From positions 27,855 through 91,854 of the forward strand of contig NZ_JOEI01000023.1 of the NCBI RefSeq assembly GCF_000718095.1: DNA of 64,000 nucleotides, written 5' to 3'. Below the pieces are notes generated by a model. The model ran no database searches. It was given only the letters and a program-made list of their open reading frames with translations, and was not told the DNA's origin. Shown here one piece after another: positions 1-7,454 of the stretch. Positions within the stretch are counted from its first letter, which is position 1. Every line of letters begins with the position of its first letter. The DNA comes from Streptomyces scopuliridis RB72. GTDB taxonomy: Bacteria > Actinomycetota > Actinomycetes > Streptomycetales > Streptomycetaceae. The position numbers were made by a program, and so were the translations under genes.

Positions 1-489
1 ATCCTCGTCCGTGATCCGCCGGCCCTGCCGGGCCGCCAGCGCCGCCCGGCCGATGGGGTGGAACAGCGCCAGCCGGCCTCCCGGCCGTACGACCCGGGCC
101 AACTCCCGCAGATTCTCGCCGGGCCGCGGGAGATGGGCGATCAGCCCCGCACCGAACACCGCGTCGAGCACCGCCGACCGCACCGGCAGCCGGCTCACAT
201 CGGCGAGCAGCAGCTGTCCGGCGGCGCGCCGTCCCGCCCGTACGGCCGCGTCGAGCATCTCCGGGGTCAGATCGACGCCCAGGACCGTGCCCCGCGCGCC
301 CACCGCGTCCCGCAGGGGCGGCAAGGCGCGGCCCGTCCCGCAGCCCGCGTCCAGCACGGCGTCACCGGGGCGCAGCCCCAGGTCGGCGACGGCGGCGGCA
401 TAGGCCGGACCGTCGTCGGGGAAGCGCGCGTCCCAGTCCGCCGCCCGGGAGCCGAAGAATTCCTGCACATGTGTGTGGTCATGGGCCAT
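1..489 (-). CDS. SAM-dependent methyltransferase, class I (3' end outside window)
   Basis: The gene runs off the left edge; 163 codons are visible without a stop. The start ATG at 489 gives MAHDHTHVQEFFGSRAADWD. The Rossmann motif I (VLDAGCGTG) lies near residues 47-55, followed by the acidic loop ending motif II (VLGVDLTPEML) and the motif IV/V region (LDAVFGAGLIAHLPRPGENL, then ELARVVRPGG). This is the usual order of a Methyltransf_11/25 domain that transfers a methyl group from S-adenosylmethionine. The substrate cannot be inferred, because the C-terminal half that would carry specificity is missing and the only neighbour seen is the unrelated YCII/sigma pair on the other strand. Confidence 0.85.
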   Translation of the reverse strand, partial: MAHDHTHVQEFFGSRAADWDARFPDDGPAYAAAVADLGLRPGDAVLDAGCGTGRALPPLRDAVGARGTVLGVDLTPEMLDAAVRAGRRAAGQLLLADVSRLPVRSAVLDAVFGAGLIAHLPRPGENLRELARVVRPGGRLALFHPIGRAALAARQGRRITDED

Positions 490-585
490 GGGGCAATGAT
501 CCCCGGCGTGGCCGTCGTACGGCACGTGGGCCGCCCCACTTCCCGTCGGCCTGTCCCGGGGGTAGCTTGTCCCAGAGGTTCCGGG

Positions 586-605
586 CATCCGGGACATCCC
601 GGATG
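586..605. promoter_or_regulatory. Perfect 9-bp-arm inverted repeat
   Basis: CATCCGGGA and TCCCGGATG are separated by two bases in the non-coding gap between the divergent methyltransferase and YCII genes. The two-base gap is too small for an RNA hairpin loop, so a protein-binding operator is more likely than a terminator. The protein is unknown. Confidence 0.4.
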
Positions 606-642
606 TTCCGGCGTCTCGGAGGTCCCTGGGGGCTTCTCGCGG

Positions 643-661
643 AGATTTTTCCGAGAAATCT
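643..661. promoter_or_regulatory. AT-rich dyad upstream of the YCII/ECF42 pair
   Basis: AGATTT and AAATCT flank a 7-base spacer. It is one of the few AT-rich spots in the region and lies about 20 bp upstream of the presumed -35 element at 681. It could be an operator or a weak hairpin; nothing identifies the binding protein. Confidence 0.3.
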
Positions 662-680
662 TCGTGGGTCCCGTCGAGGA

Positions 681-686
681 TGTCGA
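681..686 (+). promoter_or_regulatory. Candidate ECF42 -35 element (TGTCGA)
   Basis: TGTCGA is the -35 motif reported for the ECF42 sigma group, whose members control promoters of their own neighbouring DGPF/YCII genes. It stands 72 bp before the YCII start codon, and a sigma gene of that group follows. A matching -10 element is not obvious at 16-18 bp spacing (the bases there read CTACC), so only the -35 part is supported. Confidence 0.4.
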
Positions 687-757
687 AATCACGGCGCGTG
701 CTTCTACCTGTCAGTGAGAGAGAGCGCCGAGAAGGGCGCGACAGTGAGGAGACCGTC

Positions 758-1159
758 ATGAAGTACATGCTGCTGATGCAGTTCAGTGAGAAGACCGCTG
801 ACTTCCCGCCGATCACGGAGTGGACCCAGGACGAGGTCAGGGCCCATATCGCTTTCATGCGTGACACGAACAGCAAGCTCTCCGAGGCGGGCGAGCTGGT
901 CACGGCGGAGGGGCTGGCCGGACCCGACCAGGCCAGGATCGTACGGGCGGGCGGCGACGGCTCCGCCGTCATCACCGAGGGACCCTTCCCCGAGACCAAG
1001 GAATTCCTGGCCGGTTACTGGATCGTGGACTGCGACAGCGCGGAGCGGGCGGTGGAGCTGGCCGCGTATGTGTCGACAGCGCCCGGCCCCGGTGGAAAGC
1101 CGCTGAACATGCCGATCGAGGTGCGCCAGGTGATGGCGGGACCGCCGGAGGAGATGTGA
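758..1159 (+). CDS. YCII-related (DGPF-type) domain protein
   Basis: This 133-residue protein starts MKYMLLMQFSE and carries the family signature near the middle (ITEGPFPETKEFLAGYWIVD, with EGPF in place of DGPF). The ATG at 758 is chosen because GTGAGGA lies 7 bases upstream. YCII-like proteins are small dimeric ferredoxin-like folds; a biochemical role for the DGPF branch is not established. The sigma-factor gene begins almost at this stop codon and in the same frame, which is the conserved ECF42 arrangement. The protein is probably a partner or target of that sigma factor, but its exact function is unknown. Confidence 0.85.
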   Translation: MKYMLLMQFSEKTADFPPITEWTQDEVRAHIAFMRDTNSKLSEAGELVTAEGLAGPDQARIVRAGGDGSAVITEGPFPETKEFLAGYWIVDCDSAERAVELAAYVSTAPGPGGKPLNMPIEVRQVMAGPPEEM

Positions 1160-1162
1160 GCG

Positions 1163-2473
1163 CTGACTGATACGACCCCCCGCCCGGCGGAACCCGAGCC
1201 CGGTCCGGCGACGGATCCGGGAATCGGCGGGGAGACGACGTCCGAGGACCTGCTGCGCACGCTGGCGCCGCAGGTCGTCGGCGTGCTCACCCGGCGGTTC
1301 GGGGATTTCGACGCGGCCGAGGACGCCGTGCAGGAAGCCCTGCTGGCGGCGGCGACGCAGTGGCCCGACGAGGGCATGCCCCGCAATCCGCGCGGCTGGC
1401 TGATCCAGGTCGCGAGCCGCCGGATGACCGAGCGGGTACGTGGCGAGCAGGCGCGCCGCCGCCGCGAGGACCTGGCGGCGAGAGGGCTGCCCGCGGACCG
1501 GCGGACGGCACCGGCCGCGGACAGTGACGACCCGGCGGACCGGGACGACTCGCTCGTCCTGCTGTTCCTGTGCTGCCATCCCGCACTGTCGCCCACGGCC
1601 GCGATCGCTCTGACGCTGCGCTGCGTCGGGGGCCTGACCACGAGCCAGATCGCGCGCGCCTTCATGGTGCCCGAGACGACGATGGGGCAGCGGATCAGCC
1701 GGGCCAAGCAGCGGATCAAGACGTCCGGGATCCCGTTCCGGATGCCGGAGGGCGAGGAGCGGGCCGGCCGGCTCGACGCCGTACTGCATGTCCTCTATCT
1801 GATCTTCAACGAGGGATACGCCACCAGCGAGGGCCCCGATCTGCAACGGGTCGAGCTGTCCCGGGAAGCGATCCGGCTGACCAGGGCCGCACATGAACTG
1901 CTCCCCGATGACAGCGAGGTGGCCGGTCTGCTGGCGCTGATGCTGCTCACCCACGCCAGAAGCGCGGCGCGCACCGGCCCGGCCGGTGAGCTGATCCCGC
2001 TCGCGGAGCAGGACCGGGGGCTCTGGGACGCGCGGGCCATCGAGGAGGGCACCACGCTTCTCACGGCCACCCTGCCCAAGGGGCCCCTCGGCCCGTATCA
2101 GGTCCAGGCGGCGGTCGCCGCCGTCCATGACGAGGCGGCGACGGTCGAGGACACCGACTGGCCGCAGATCCTCGCCCTGTACGGAGTGCTGGAGCAGCTG
2201 TCCGCCAATCCGGTCGTATCGCTGAACCGGGCGGTGGCTGTCGCGATGGTGCGCGGCGCCGATGCCGGGCTCGACATCCTCAAGTCCCTCGATGCGGACG
2301 GCCGGCTGGCGGGCAACCACCGGCTGTATGTCGCGCGGGCCCATCTCCTCGAAATGGCCGGCGACCGGCCGGGCGCGCTGGCGAACTACCGGGAGGCGGC
2401 GCACCGTACGACCAGCCTTCCGGAACGGCACTACCTGACGCTCCGCGCAGCCCGCGTCGCCGCTCCGGAGTGA
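1163..2473 (+). CDS. ECF42-group RNA polymerase sigma factor with C-terminal extension
   Basis: Sigma-2 is visible as RRFGDFDAAEDAVQEALLAA and sigma-4 as GGLTTSQIARAFMVPETTMG followed by RISRAKQRIK. A helical extension of about 200 residues (VLYLIFNEGYATSEG onward) is typical of ECF42/COG4941 factors, which have no anti-sigma partner. The start is unusual. The conserved block EDLLRTLAPQVVG lies upstream of the first GTG at 1283, and the only in-frame candidate before it is CTG at 1163. A strong GGAGGAG at 1147-1153 is spaced nine bases from that CTG. With CTG the protein has 436 residues and begins MTDTTPRP. A GTG start at 1283 would cut into sigma-2. The gene sits four bases after the YCII stop, so the two are surely cotranscribed. 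Confidence 0.88.
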   Translation: MTDTTPRPAEPEPGPATDPGIGGETTSEDLLRTLAPQVVGVLTRRFGDFDAAEDAVQEALLAAATQWPDEGMPRNPRGWLIQVASRRMTERVRGEQARRRREDLAARGLPADRRTAPAADSDDPADRDDSLVLLFLCCHPALSPTAAIALTLRCVGGLTTSQIARAFMVPETTMGQRISRAKQRIKTSGIPFRMPEGEERAGRLDAVLHVLYLIFNEGYATSEGPDLQRVELSREAIRLTRAAHELLPDDSEVAGLLALMLLTHARSAARTGPAGELIPLAEQDRGLWDARAIEEGTTLLTATLPKGPLGPYQVQAAVAAVHDEAATVEDTDWPQILALYGVLEQLSANPVVSLNRAVAVAMVRGADAGLDILKSLDADGRLAGNHRLYVARAHLLEMAGDRPGALANYREAAHRTTSLPERHYLTLRAARVAAPE

Positions 2474-2515
2474 GGGACGTCTCCTTGGGGGCGGGGGCGC
2501 GGACCGTGCCCGGGA

Positions 2516-3172
2516 TCAGCCGGCCGGTGTGCCTTCGCTCTCGCGGTCGTCCTCGCCCTGAGTGGCGGCCCTGATCCGCTTGCGCCGGCGCGAGGCGCGC
2601 AGATTGGCCGCGTTGCCGCAGATACGTACGTCGTGCCAGACGCCGCTGTTGTTGCGCGACGTGTCGTAGAAGGCCGACCCGCACTCGCTGTTGCGGCAGA
2701 TCTTGAGCCGGGGCCAGGTCCCGGCGCGCTGGGCGAGCAGCGTCTCCGACCAGAGAGCCGACTCCAGCCAGCCGCGCCCCCGGCCGACCGGGAGCAGCTG
2801 TACCTGCCCTGCCTCGTCGGGCGCGAGCCGCACCGTCACGCCGCGCCCGGACGCGGGGCGGGGCGCCGCGCCGGGTGCGGGATCCGTGCCCGACGCCGGG
2901 GCCGTGGTGGTGAGCAGCCGCTCGAAGGATTCCCGCAGATCGCGCAGGGCCCGCGGGTCCGACGGGGACAGCGCGCAGTCGGGGGAGTCGAGGCCGTGGA
3001 TACGGGCCCACTCCCCGGCGGCGCCGGTCAGCCACCGCTCGGCGGCCTCGTGGCCGGCCAGCAGATCGGGCGCGTACTCCCTGATCGCGCGGGTGTTGAT
3101 CAGCTCCTGCACCAGCGCGAGTCCGGCAGGCGCCTGGCGGACCCGATATCGCTCACTGGCTACCCATGACAT
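2516..3172 (-). CDS. CGNR zinc-finger / ABATE-type regulator
   Basis: The N-terminal ABATE-like part (GLALVQELINTRAIREYAPD) is followed by a C-terminal treble-clef-like finger, KICRNSECGSAFYDTSRNNS then WHDVRICGNAANLRASRRR. It has the three cysteines and the CGN signature of the CGNR family, with the usual final R weakened to CGNAANLR. Such proteins are predicted stress-responsive DNA-binding regulators. ATG at 3172 gives 218 residues; a GTG at 3211 would add 13. A TACGAT hexamer just upstream of 3172 could be the -10 of a near-leaderless transcript. The gene is divergent from the SDR gene at 3269 with a perfect palindrome between them, which suggests local autoregulation. Confidence 0.8.
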   Translation of the reverse strand: MSWVASERYRVRQAPAGLALVQELINTRAIREYAPDLLAGHEAAERWLTGAAGEWARIHGLDSPDCALSPSDPRALRDLRESFERLLTTTAPASGTDPAPGAAPRPASGRGVTVRLAPDEAGQVQLLPVGRGRGWLESALWSETLLAQRAGTWPRLKICRNSECGSAFYDTSRNNSGVWHDVRICGNAANLRASRRRKRIRAATQGEDDRESEGTPAG

Positions 3173-3216
3173 AACCGAATCGTACTTGACTATGTCGCGA
3201 CGGGCGAGCACGCTGA

Positions 3217-3247
3217 AGACAGAGGCTATTGGATTACGCCTCTGTCT
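3217..3247. promoter_or_regulatory. Perfect 10-bp palindrome between CGNR regulator and SDR
   Basis: AGACAGAGGC at 3217-3226 and GCCTCTGTCT at 3238-3247 are exact inverted copies around an 11-bp AT-rich spacer. The site lies about 22 bp before the SDR start and 45 bp before the regulator start. One turn of helix per arm with a turn-long spacer fits a dimeric regulator. The CGNR protein or an unlinked factor could bind; the former is inference from position. Confidence 0.6.
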
Positions 3248-3268
3248 ATTTCATGAGGAGAGCGCGAC

Positions 3269-3970
3269 ATGACCACCGTCAGTGGAGCAACCGCCCTGGT
3301 CACCGGGGGACAGCGCGGCCTGGGCCGGGCCTTCGTACAGGAACTGCTGGAGGCGGGGGCCGCCAAGGTCTACGCCACGGCCCGAACGCCCGTCGCCGAG
3401 AGCGACCCGCGGATCGTCCCCCTGCCGCTGGAGGTGACCGACGGGGACTCGGTCGCCGAGCTGGCGCGTACGGCCGACGATGTCTCCATCGTCATCAACA
3501 ACGCGGGGATCTCCGGCGGCGGCCCGCTCACCGACGTCGGTATCGAGGAGGTCAGGGCCCTCTTCGAGGCCAATGTGTTCGGTGCGCTGCGCGTCGCCCA
3601 GGCGTTCGCCCCGGTGCTGGCGGCCCGCGGTGGCGGTGCGCTGGTCGATATTCACTCGGCGCTGTCCTGGGCGGCCGGGGCAGGTGTCTACGGTGCGACG
3701 AAGGCCGCTCTGTGGTCGCTCACCAACTCGCTCCGGCTGGAACTGGCGCCCCAGGGGACACAGGTGGTGGGCGTCCATCTCGGGTACACGGACACCGACA
3801 TGATCCGCGGGCTGGACGTCGTCAAGAACGATCCGCGGGACGTGGCCCGCGATGTCGTCGCCGCGCTGGAGAAGGGCGAGAGCGAGGTTCTGGCCGACGA
3901 GGTCAGCCGTGCCTTCAAGGCCGCGTTGTCCGGACCCGTCGAGGGGCTGAGTATGCGGCCGGCCGCCTGA
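3269..3970 (+). CDS. Short-chain dehydrogenase/reductase (classical SDR)
   Basis: This 233-residue NAD(P)-binding oxidoreductase has the cofactor motif TALVTGGQRGLGRAF near the N-terminus, the NNAG motif (IVINNAGISGGGP) and a serine-tyrosine-lysine catalytic set (DIHSALSW, then GVYGATKAA). The family-D proline-glycine after the beta-strand is replaced by HLGYTDTDM, as in many small SDRs of this branch. The ATG at 3269 follows GAGGAG at 3254-3259. It stands alone on the plus strand, divergent from the CGNR regulator, so it is the likeliest target of that regulator. The substrate is unknown. Confidence 0.88.
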   Translation: MTTVSGATALVTGGQRGLGRAFVQELLEAGAAKVYATARTPVAESDPRIVPLPLEVTDGDSVAELARTADDVSIVINNAGISGGGPLTDVGIEEVRALFEANVFGALRVAQAFAPVLAARGGGALVDIHSALSWAAGAGVYGATKAALWSLTNSLRLELAPQGTQVVGVHLGYTDTDMIRGLDVVKNDPRDVARDVVAALEKGESEVLADEVSRAFKAALSGPVEGLSMRPAA

Positions 3971-4029
3971 ACGCTGATCGCGGCGCGGGCGGGGCGGCGC
4001 AGGCGCGAGGGGTGGGGCGTGCGGCAAGG

Positions 4030-4067
4030 GCGGGGCGTTCGGCACGGAGTCGTGTCGGACGCCCCGC
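4030..4067. terminator. Bidirectional terminator between SDR and PPOX genes
   Basis: A near-palindrome of 38 bases, with outer arms GCGGGGCGT and ACGCCCCGC, folds with a few G-U or mismatched pairs inside. It lies between two convergent genes and can serve both. No T-run follows, which is normal for Streptomyces terminators. Confidence 0.65.
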
Positions 4068-4074
4068 TCGTACG

Positions 4075-4503
4075 TCAGTCCGCGATGTCCGCGTACGCCA
4101 GTACTTTGTCGATCTTCACCCGTACCACCAGCTCGCCCGGCACCCCGTTGCGCTCCCCGAACTCTTCCGCGCGCTCCTCCCCCATGTACCGCGCGGCGAT
4201 CCGGGTCGCCCAGGCGCGCAGTTGATCCGGCTCTTCGTGGATCTCGGCCCGGCCGTTGATCACCACGAAGGAGAACGGCGGACGCTCGTCGTCCACGCAC
4301 AGCGCGAGTCGGCCGTCGCGCAGAAGATTGCGGCCCTTCGCGGTGTCCTTGCCGGTGTTGAAGACGAGATCGTCGCCGTCCACTACGAACCAGATGGGCG
4401 CGATATGCGGGCTCCCGTCGGCCCGTACGGTGGACAGCTTGCCGGTGCGCGTACCTTCCGAGACGAAGGCGTGCCACTGCTCCTTGCTCATGTTTGTCGC
4501 CAT
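4075..4503 (-). CDS. PPOX-fold flavin/F420-dependent oxidoreductase family protein
   Basis: This is a 142-residue split-barrel protein. The opening TGKLSTVRADGSPHIAPIWFVV and the following DDLVFNTGKDTAKGRNLLRDGR and PPFSFVVINGRAEI are characteristic of the pyridoxamine-phosphate-oxidase-like families that bind FMN or F420 (TIGR03618-like). ATG at 4503 (MATNMSKEQW) is preferred to the longer open frame, because upstream residues are low-complexity and do not resemble the family. It is convergent with the SDR and divergent from the roadblock gene. It probably reduces a small organic substrate using F420H2; the substrate is not predictable. Confidence 0.83.
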   Translation of the reverse strand: MATNMSKEQWHAFVSEGTRTGKLSTVRADGSPHIAPIWFVVDGDDLVFNTGKDTAKGRNLLRDGRLALCVDDERPPFSFVVINGRAEIHEEPDQLRAWATRIAARYMGEERAEEFGERNGVPGELVVRVKIDKVLAYADIAD

Positions 4504-4636
4504 GTCCGCATTTTCCGCCGCCGGGGCGGCCGGCGCGACGCGACGCCCCGGGGATCCGCTTGCCCGGGAGCGGCCGGTGCGGAAGGCTACGGGCGTTGCG
4601 GGACCATGGGGAACACCTGAACGGGGAGGAACGACA

Positions 4637-5050
4637 ATGCCGTTGGAAAAGGGACTCGACTGGTTGCTCGACGACCTGACCGAACGGGTCGAGCACATCA
4701 AGCACGCGCTGGTGCTGTCCAACGACGGCCTGGTGACGGGGGCCAGCAGCGGACTGGAGCGCGAGGACGCGGAACATCTCGCCGCGGTCTCCTCGGGGCT
4801 GCACAGCCTCGCGCGGGGATCCGGGCGGCATTTCCGGGCCGGCCAGGCCCGGCAGACGATGGTCGAGTTCGATGAGGCTCTGCTGTTCGTGACCGCCGCC
4901 GGTGACGGCAGCTGCCTGTGCGTACTGACGGCGGCCGAGGCCGATGTCGGCCAGGTCGCCTACGAGATGACGCTGCTCGTCAACCGGGTCGGTGAGCACC
5001 TCGGTGTCGCGGCGCGGCAGCCGGGAGGCACCAGTCTGAGCGGTCTCTGA
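4637..5050 (+). CDS. Roadblock/LC7 domain protein
   Basis: The 137-residue protein consists of a single roadblock domain: LDWLLDDLTERVEHIKHALVL, then SNDGLVTGASSGLEREDAEHLAAVSSGL, then a basic stretch and LCVLTAAEADVGQVAYEMTLLV. ATG at 4637 follows GGGGAGGA at 4623-4630. In Streptomyces such proteins are usually the second gene of a conservon (histidine kinase, roadblock, DUF742, GTPase, sometimes P450). Here none of the other members is adjacent, so this is an orphan copy. The fold suggests a regulator of a small Ras-like GTPase encoded elsewhere. Confidence 0.85.
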   Translation: MPLEKGLDWLLDDLTERVEHIKHALVLSNDGLVTGASSGLEREDAEHLAAVSSGLHSLARGSGRHFRAGQARQTMVEFDEALLFVTAAGDGSCLCVLTAAEADVGQVAYEMTLLVNRVGEHLGVAARQPGGTSLSGL

Positions 5051-5220
5051 GGGCTCTGAGGTCGCTGGCACTTCTGCGGGCTCTGGCGTCTTTGCAGTTC
5101 CTCGGCCCGAAGCCGGATCCTCGGCCCCGTCCGGGAGTTATCCACAGGCTCGGCGAGGAATGCCGCTGTCGCGCTACGGTCGTCACCGAGAGTAGTTACG
5201 CCTCACGGGGGAGGACCACC

Positions 5221-6336
5221 ATGTCCGTCAGCGACGCTCAGTCACAGGCCCGGAACCACGATGCCGGGGAAACGAACACGACCGCCGTGGCCGCGACGGC
5301 CGAAGCGGCGGAGGCCGCGGGGAAAGGACCCCGGGCCGTCGGCGCCGACCGGGCCGCGCGGGAACTGGAGCTGCGGCGGGGAGAGTTCGAGCTCGCCGCG
5401 CAGCTCGGGCACATCCGTACCATCACCACCGCCGGCGCGACGACCGCCGGCTCGACCGCCGGGACGACTCTGGGGCGACGGCAGGTCACACGGCACGAGA
5501 TCGACCGGCTGCGGGCGGCGGAGGGATTCCCGGACACCCTGCGCGAGCGGGTGCGGACCGTGGGCACGGCCGAGGGGGCGGCGCTGATGCCCGTCAGCCC
5601 CGGGCGCTTCACGCAGCTGGCCCGGTCGGGGTTCCTCGTGCCGGTGAGGTTCTACCTCAATCGCTATCGCGCGGTCGTATGGCTGTATCTGGCCGATGAG
5701 CTACGGTCCTTCGCCGCCAGGGAACCGGCGTTGCTCACCGGACGGTTCCCACGGCCGCTGCGGGCCGGCCTGGAGGCGGGGGAGGACTGGCGTCCGCGCA
5801 ACTGGCGGGGCCGGCGCATCGGCCAGTTGCTGCATGAGATCGGGGACCCCTGGGAACGGGCGGCCATCGCGGGCTGTGTGCTCGATCCGGTCCAACTGGC
5901 CGAGCTGGTGGCTGATCCGTACGAACGCGCCTATCTGGAGCGGCTGCGGCCGGATCTCGGCCATGGCCGGCCCGAGTCGGAGGCGGCGCGGACGGCGGTC
6001 CAGCGACTGCTGGTGGCGGATCACCCGGACGAGATCCAGTGGCATCGCTCCAGTCTTGACACCCTGCTGACGGCGGCCCGGCACGCTCGCCCCGCCCCGC
6101 GCCCCGGCAACTCCCTTCCGCACGCGGGTGGTCCTGCCCCGCGCTACGACGGGACAGGACCTGCACCAGTACCGACAGGACCCGCAGCCGCACCGACAGG
6201 ACCAGAACCCGGGCCGACGGCGGTTGCGCACGAGTTGGCGCGCGAGGGCGGCCACCGGGGCCTCCTGACCCGGCTGCGCGTCAGGAGGGAGAGAGGCCCC
6301 CGTGCCAGGCGTCAGGGGACGGTGGTCAGGAGGTGA
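5221..6336 (+). CDS. DUF6397 family protein
   Basis: The 371-residue protein matches the actinobacterial DUF6397 pattern: ADRAARELELRRGEFELAAQ, a helix-turn-helix-like segment RHEIDRLRAAEGFPDTLRER, then RVRTVGTAEGAALMPVSPGR, FYLNRYRAVVWLYLADELR and NWRGRRIGQLLHEI. An alanine-rich N-terminal 40 residues and a proline/threonine-rich tail flank the conserved core. ATG at 5221 has GGGGGAGGACC upstream. The two predicted helix-turn-helix-like parts suggest nucleic-acid binding, but no function is established. Its end overlaps the convergent oxidoreductase gene by 11 bases. Confidence 0.75.
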   Translation: MSVSDAQSQARNHDAGETNTTAVAATAEAAEAAGKGPRAVGADRAARELELRRGEFELAAQLGHIRTITTAGATTAGSTAGTTLGRRQVTRHEIDRLRAAEGFPDTLRERVRTVGTAEGAALMPVSPGRFTQLARSGFLVPVRFYLNRYRAVVWLYLADELRSFAAREPALLTGRFPRPLRAGLEAGEDWRPRNWRGRRIGQLLHEIGDPWERAAIAGCVLDPVQLAELVADPYERAYLERLRPDLGHGRPESEAARTAVQRLLVADHPDEIQWHRSSLDTLLTAARHARPAPRPGNSLPHAGGPAPRYDGTGPAPVPTGPAAAPTGPEPGPTAVAHELAREGGHRGLLTRLRVRRERGPRARRQGTVVRR

Positions 6337-7300
6337 CGCGCAGGACGAGCTTGCCGCGGGTCCGTCCCCGCTCGCCCCGGCGGTGCGCCTCGGCCGCGTC
6401 CGCCAGCGGGAGGACGTCCTCGACCTCGACCTTGGTGACGCCCTTGTCGATCAGCCCCGCGATCCGGGCCAGGGAAGCGCCGTCGGGCTCCACGAGATAG
6501 GCGCTCGCGCGCACGTCCCGGGCGAGGGCCGCGTCGTGCAGCTCGGGGGAGACACCGGAGGGCACGGCGACGAGGAGACCGCCGGGCCGCAGGGTCTTGA
6601 GCGAGCGGGTGCTCGTCGCGTCGTGCTCGTCCCCGATGAGATCGATCACCACATCGATGTCGCGTACGGCGTCCTCGAACCGGACCGCGGTGTAGTCGAT
6701 GAGCTCATCGGCGCCGAGCGAGCTCAGCCAGTCGTGCTTGGCGGCGCTGGCGGTGCCGATGACATGAGCGCCGAGGTGCTTGGCGAACTGCACCGCGAAG
6801 TGGCCCACACCGCCCGCGGCGGCGTGGATGAGGACGCGCTGCCCCGCCTCGACCCGCGCGGCGTCGACGAGCGACTGCCACGCGGTGAGCGCGGCCAGCG
6901 GCACCGCGGCGGCCAGGTCGTGGCCGACCGACACGGGCTTCCGGGCGAACTGGCGGGCGGGCGCGGTCACATACTCGGCATAGGCGCCGGCCTGCCGGGG
7001 GAACCACGGCATGCCGTACACCTCGTCGCCGACCTGAAGGGTGTGGACACCGAAACCGACCTCCGTCACCACGCCGGAGACATCCCAGCCCAGGACGAAA
7101 GGAGGTTCCCCCAGCACGCCGGACATCCCACCGCCCGCGCGGGTCTTCCAGTCGACGGGGTTCACACCCGCCGCGTGGACCTGGACCTGTACCTCTGTCG
7201 GCAGCGGTTCCGGCCGTGTCAGCTCGGTGAGCCGGAGTACCTCGGGTCCGCCGAAGGTGTCCTGGGTGATCGCGCGCATCGTTTTCGCGTCGCTGCTCAT
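6326..7300 (-). CDS. Zinc-independent alcohol dehydrogenase / quinone oxidoreductase
   Basis: This 324-residue MDR-superfamily enzyme has the GroES-like N-terminal half (FGGPEVLRLTELTRPEPLPT, VNPVDWKTRAGGG, LGWDVSGVVTEVG) and a Rossmann half with VLIHAAAGGVGHFAVQFAKH, the quinone-reductase signature and NADPH site. The zinc ligands of alcohol dehydrogenases are missing, as expected for this branch. ATG at 7300 follows AGGAGA. It is divergent from the HxlR gene at 7455, and such pairs commonly form a redox-responsive unit in which the regulator controls the reductase of electrophiles or quinones. Confidence 0.88.
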   Translation of the reverse strand: MSSDAKTMRAITQDTFGGPEVLRLTELTRPEPLPTEVQVQVHAAGVNPVDWKTRAGGGMSGVLGEPPFVLGWDVSGVVTEVGFGVHTLQVGDEVYGMPWFPRQAGAYAEYVTAPARQFARKPVSVGHDLAAAVPLAALTAWQSLVDAARVEAGQRVLIHAAAGGVGHFAVQFAKHLGAHVIGTASAAKHDWLSSLGADELIDYTAVRFEDAVRDIDVVIDLIGDEHDATSTRSLKTLRPGGLLVAVPSGVSPELHDAALARDVRASAYLVEPDGASLARIAGLIDKGVTKVEVEDVLPLADAAEAHRRGERGRTRGKLVLRVTS

Positions 7301-7369
7301 CGCGGTTCTCCTGTGGTGCGTGCCGGGGCATCTACCCACCCCCGGCGGCTGCTGTCCGACGTCCGCAAG

Positions 7370-7423
7370 CTACCTCTGGGGTAGTGGTTTCTCGCAAGGG
7401 CCATTACTATCCCTAGGGAAGTA
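7370..7423. promoter_or_regulatory. Two candidate HxlR operators in the divergent promoter
   Basis: Site 1 is CTACC-TCTGG-GGTAG at 7370-7384. Site 2 is TACT-N11-AGTA at 7405-7423, centred on the palindrome CCCTAGGG. TACT/AGTA-type half sites are known for HxlR/YodB-family operators. Both sites fall between the quinone oxidoreductase and the HxlR start codons. Confidence 0.5.
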
Positions 7424-7454
7424 TGCAGCTCGGAGCAGTATGGAGGGGCGCGCG

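Noticed and set aside
704..2431. A 575-codon minus-strand frame over the sigma factor
   Set aside because: It is antisense to a well-supported ECF42 gene and has arginine-rich, motif-free composition.
4637..5050. A conservon around the roadblock gene
   Set aside because: No histidine kinase, DUF742 or GTPase gene adjoins it, and the CYP157-like P450 is 43 kb away.
5138..5146. TTATCCACA, an exact DnaA box
   Set aside because: It is a single box with no neighbours, no AT-rich unwinding region and no dnaA or dnaN nearby, so it is not evidence for an origin.
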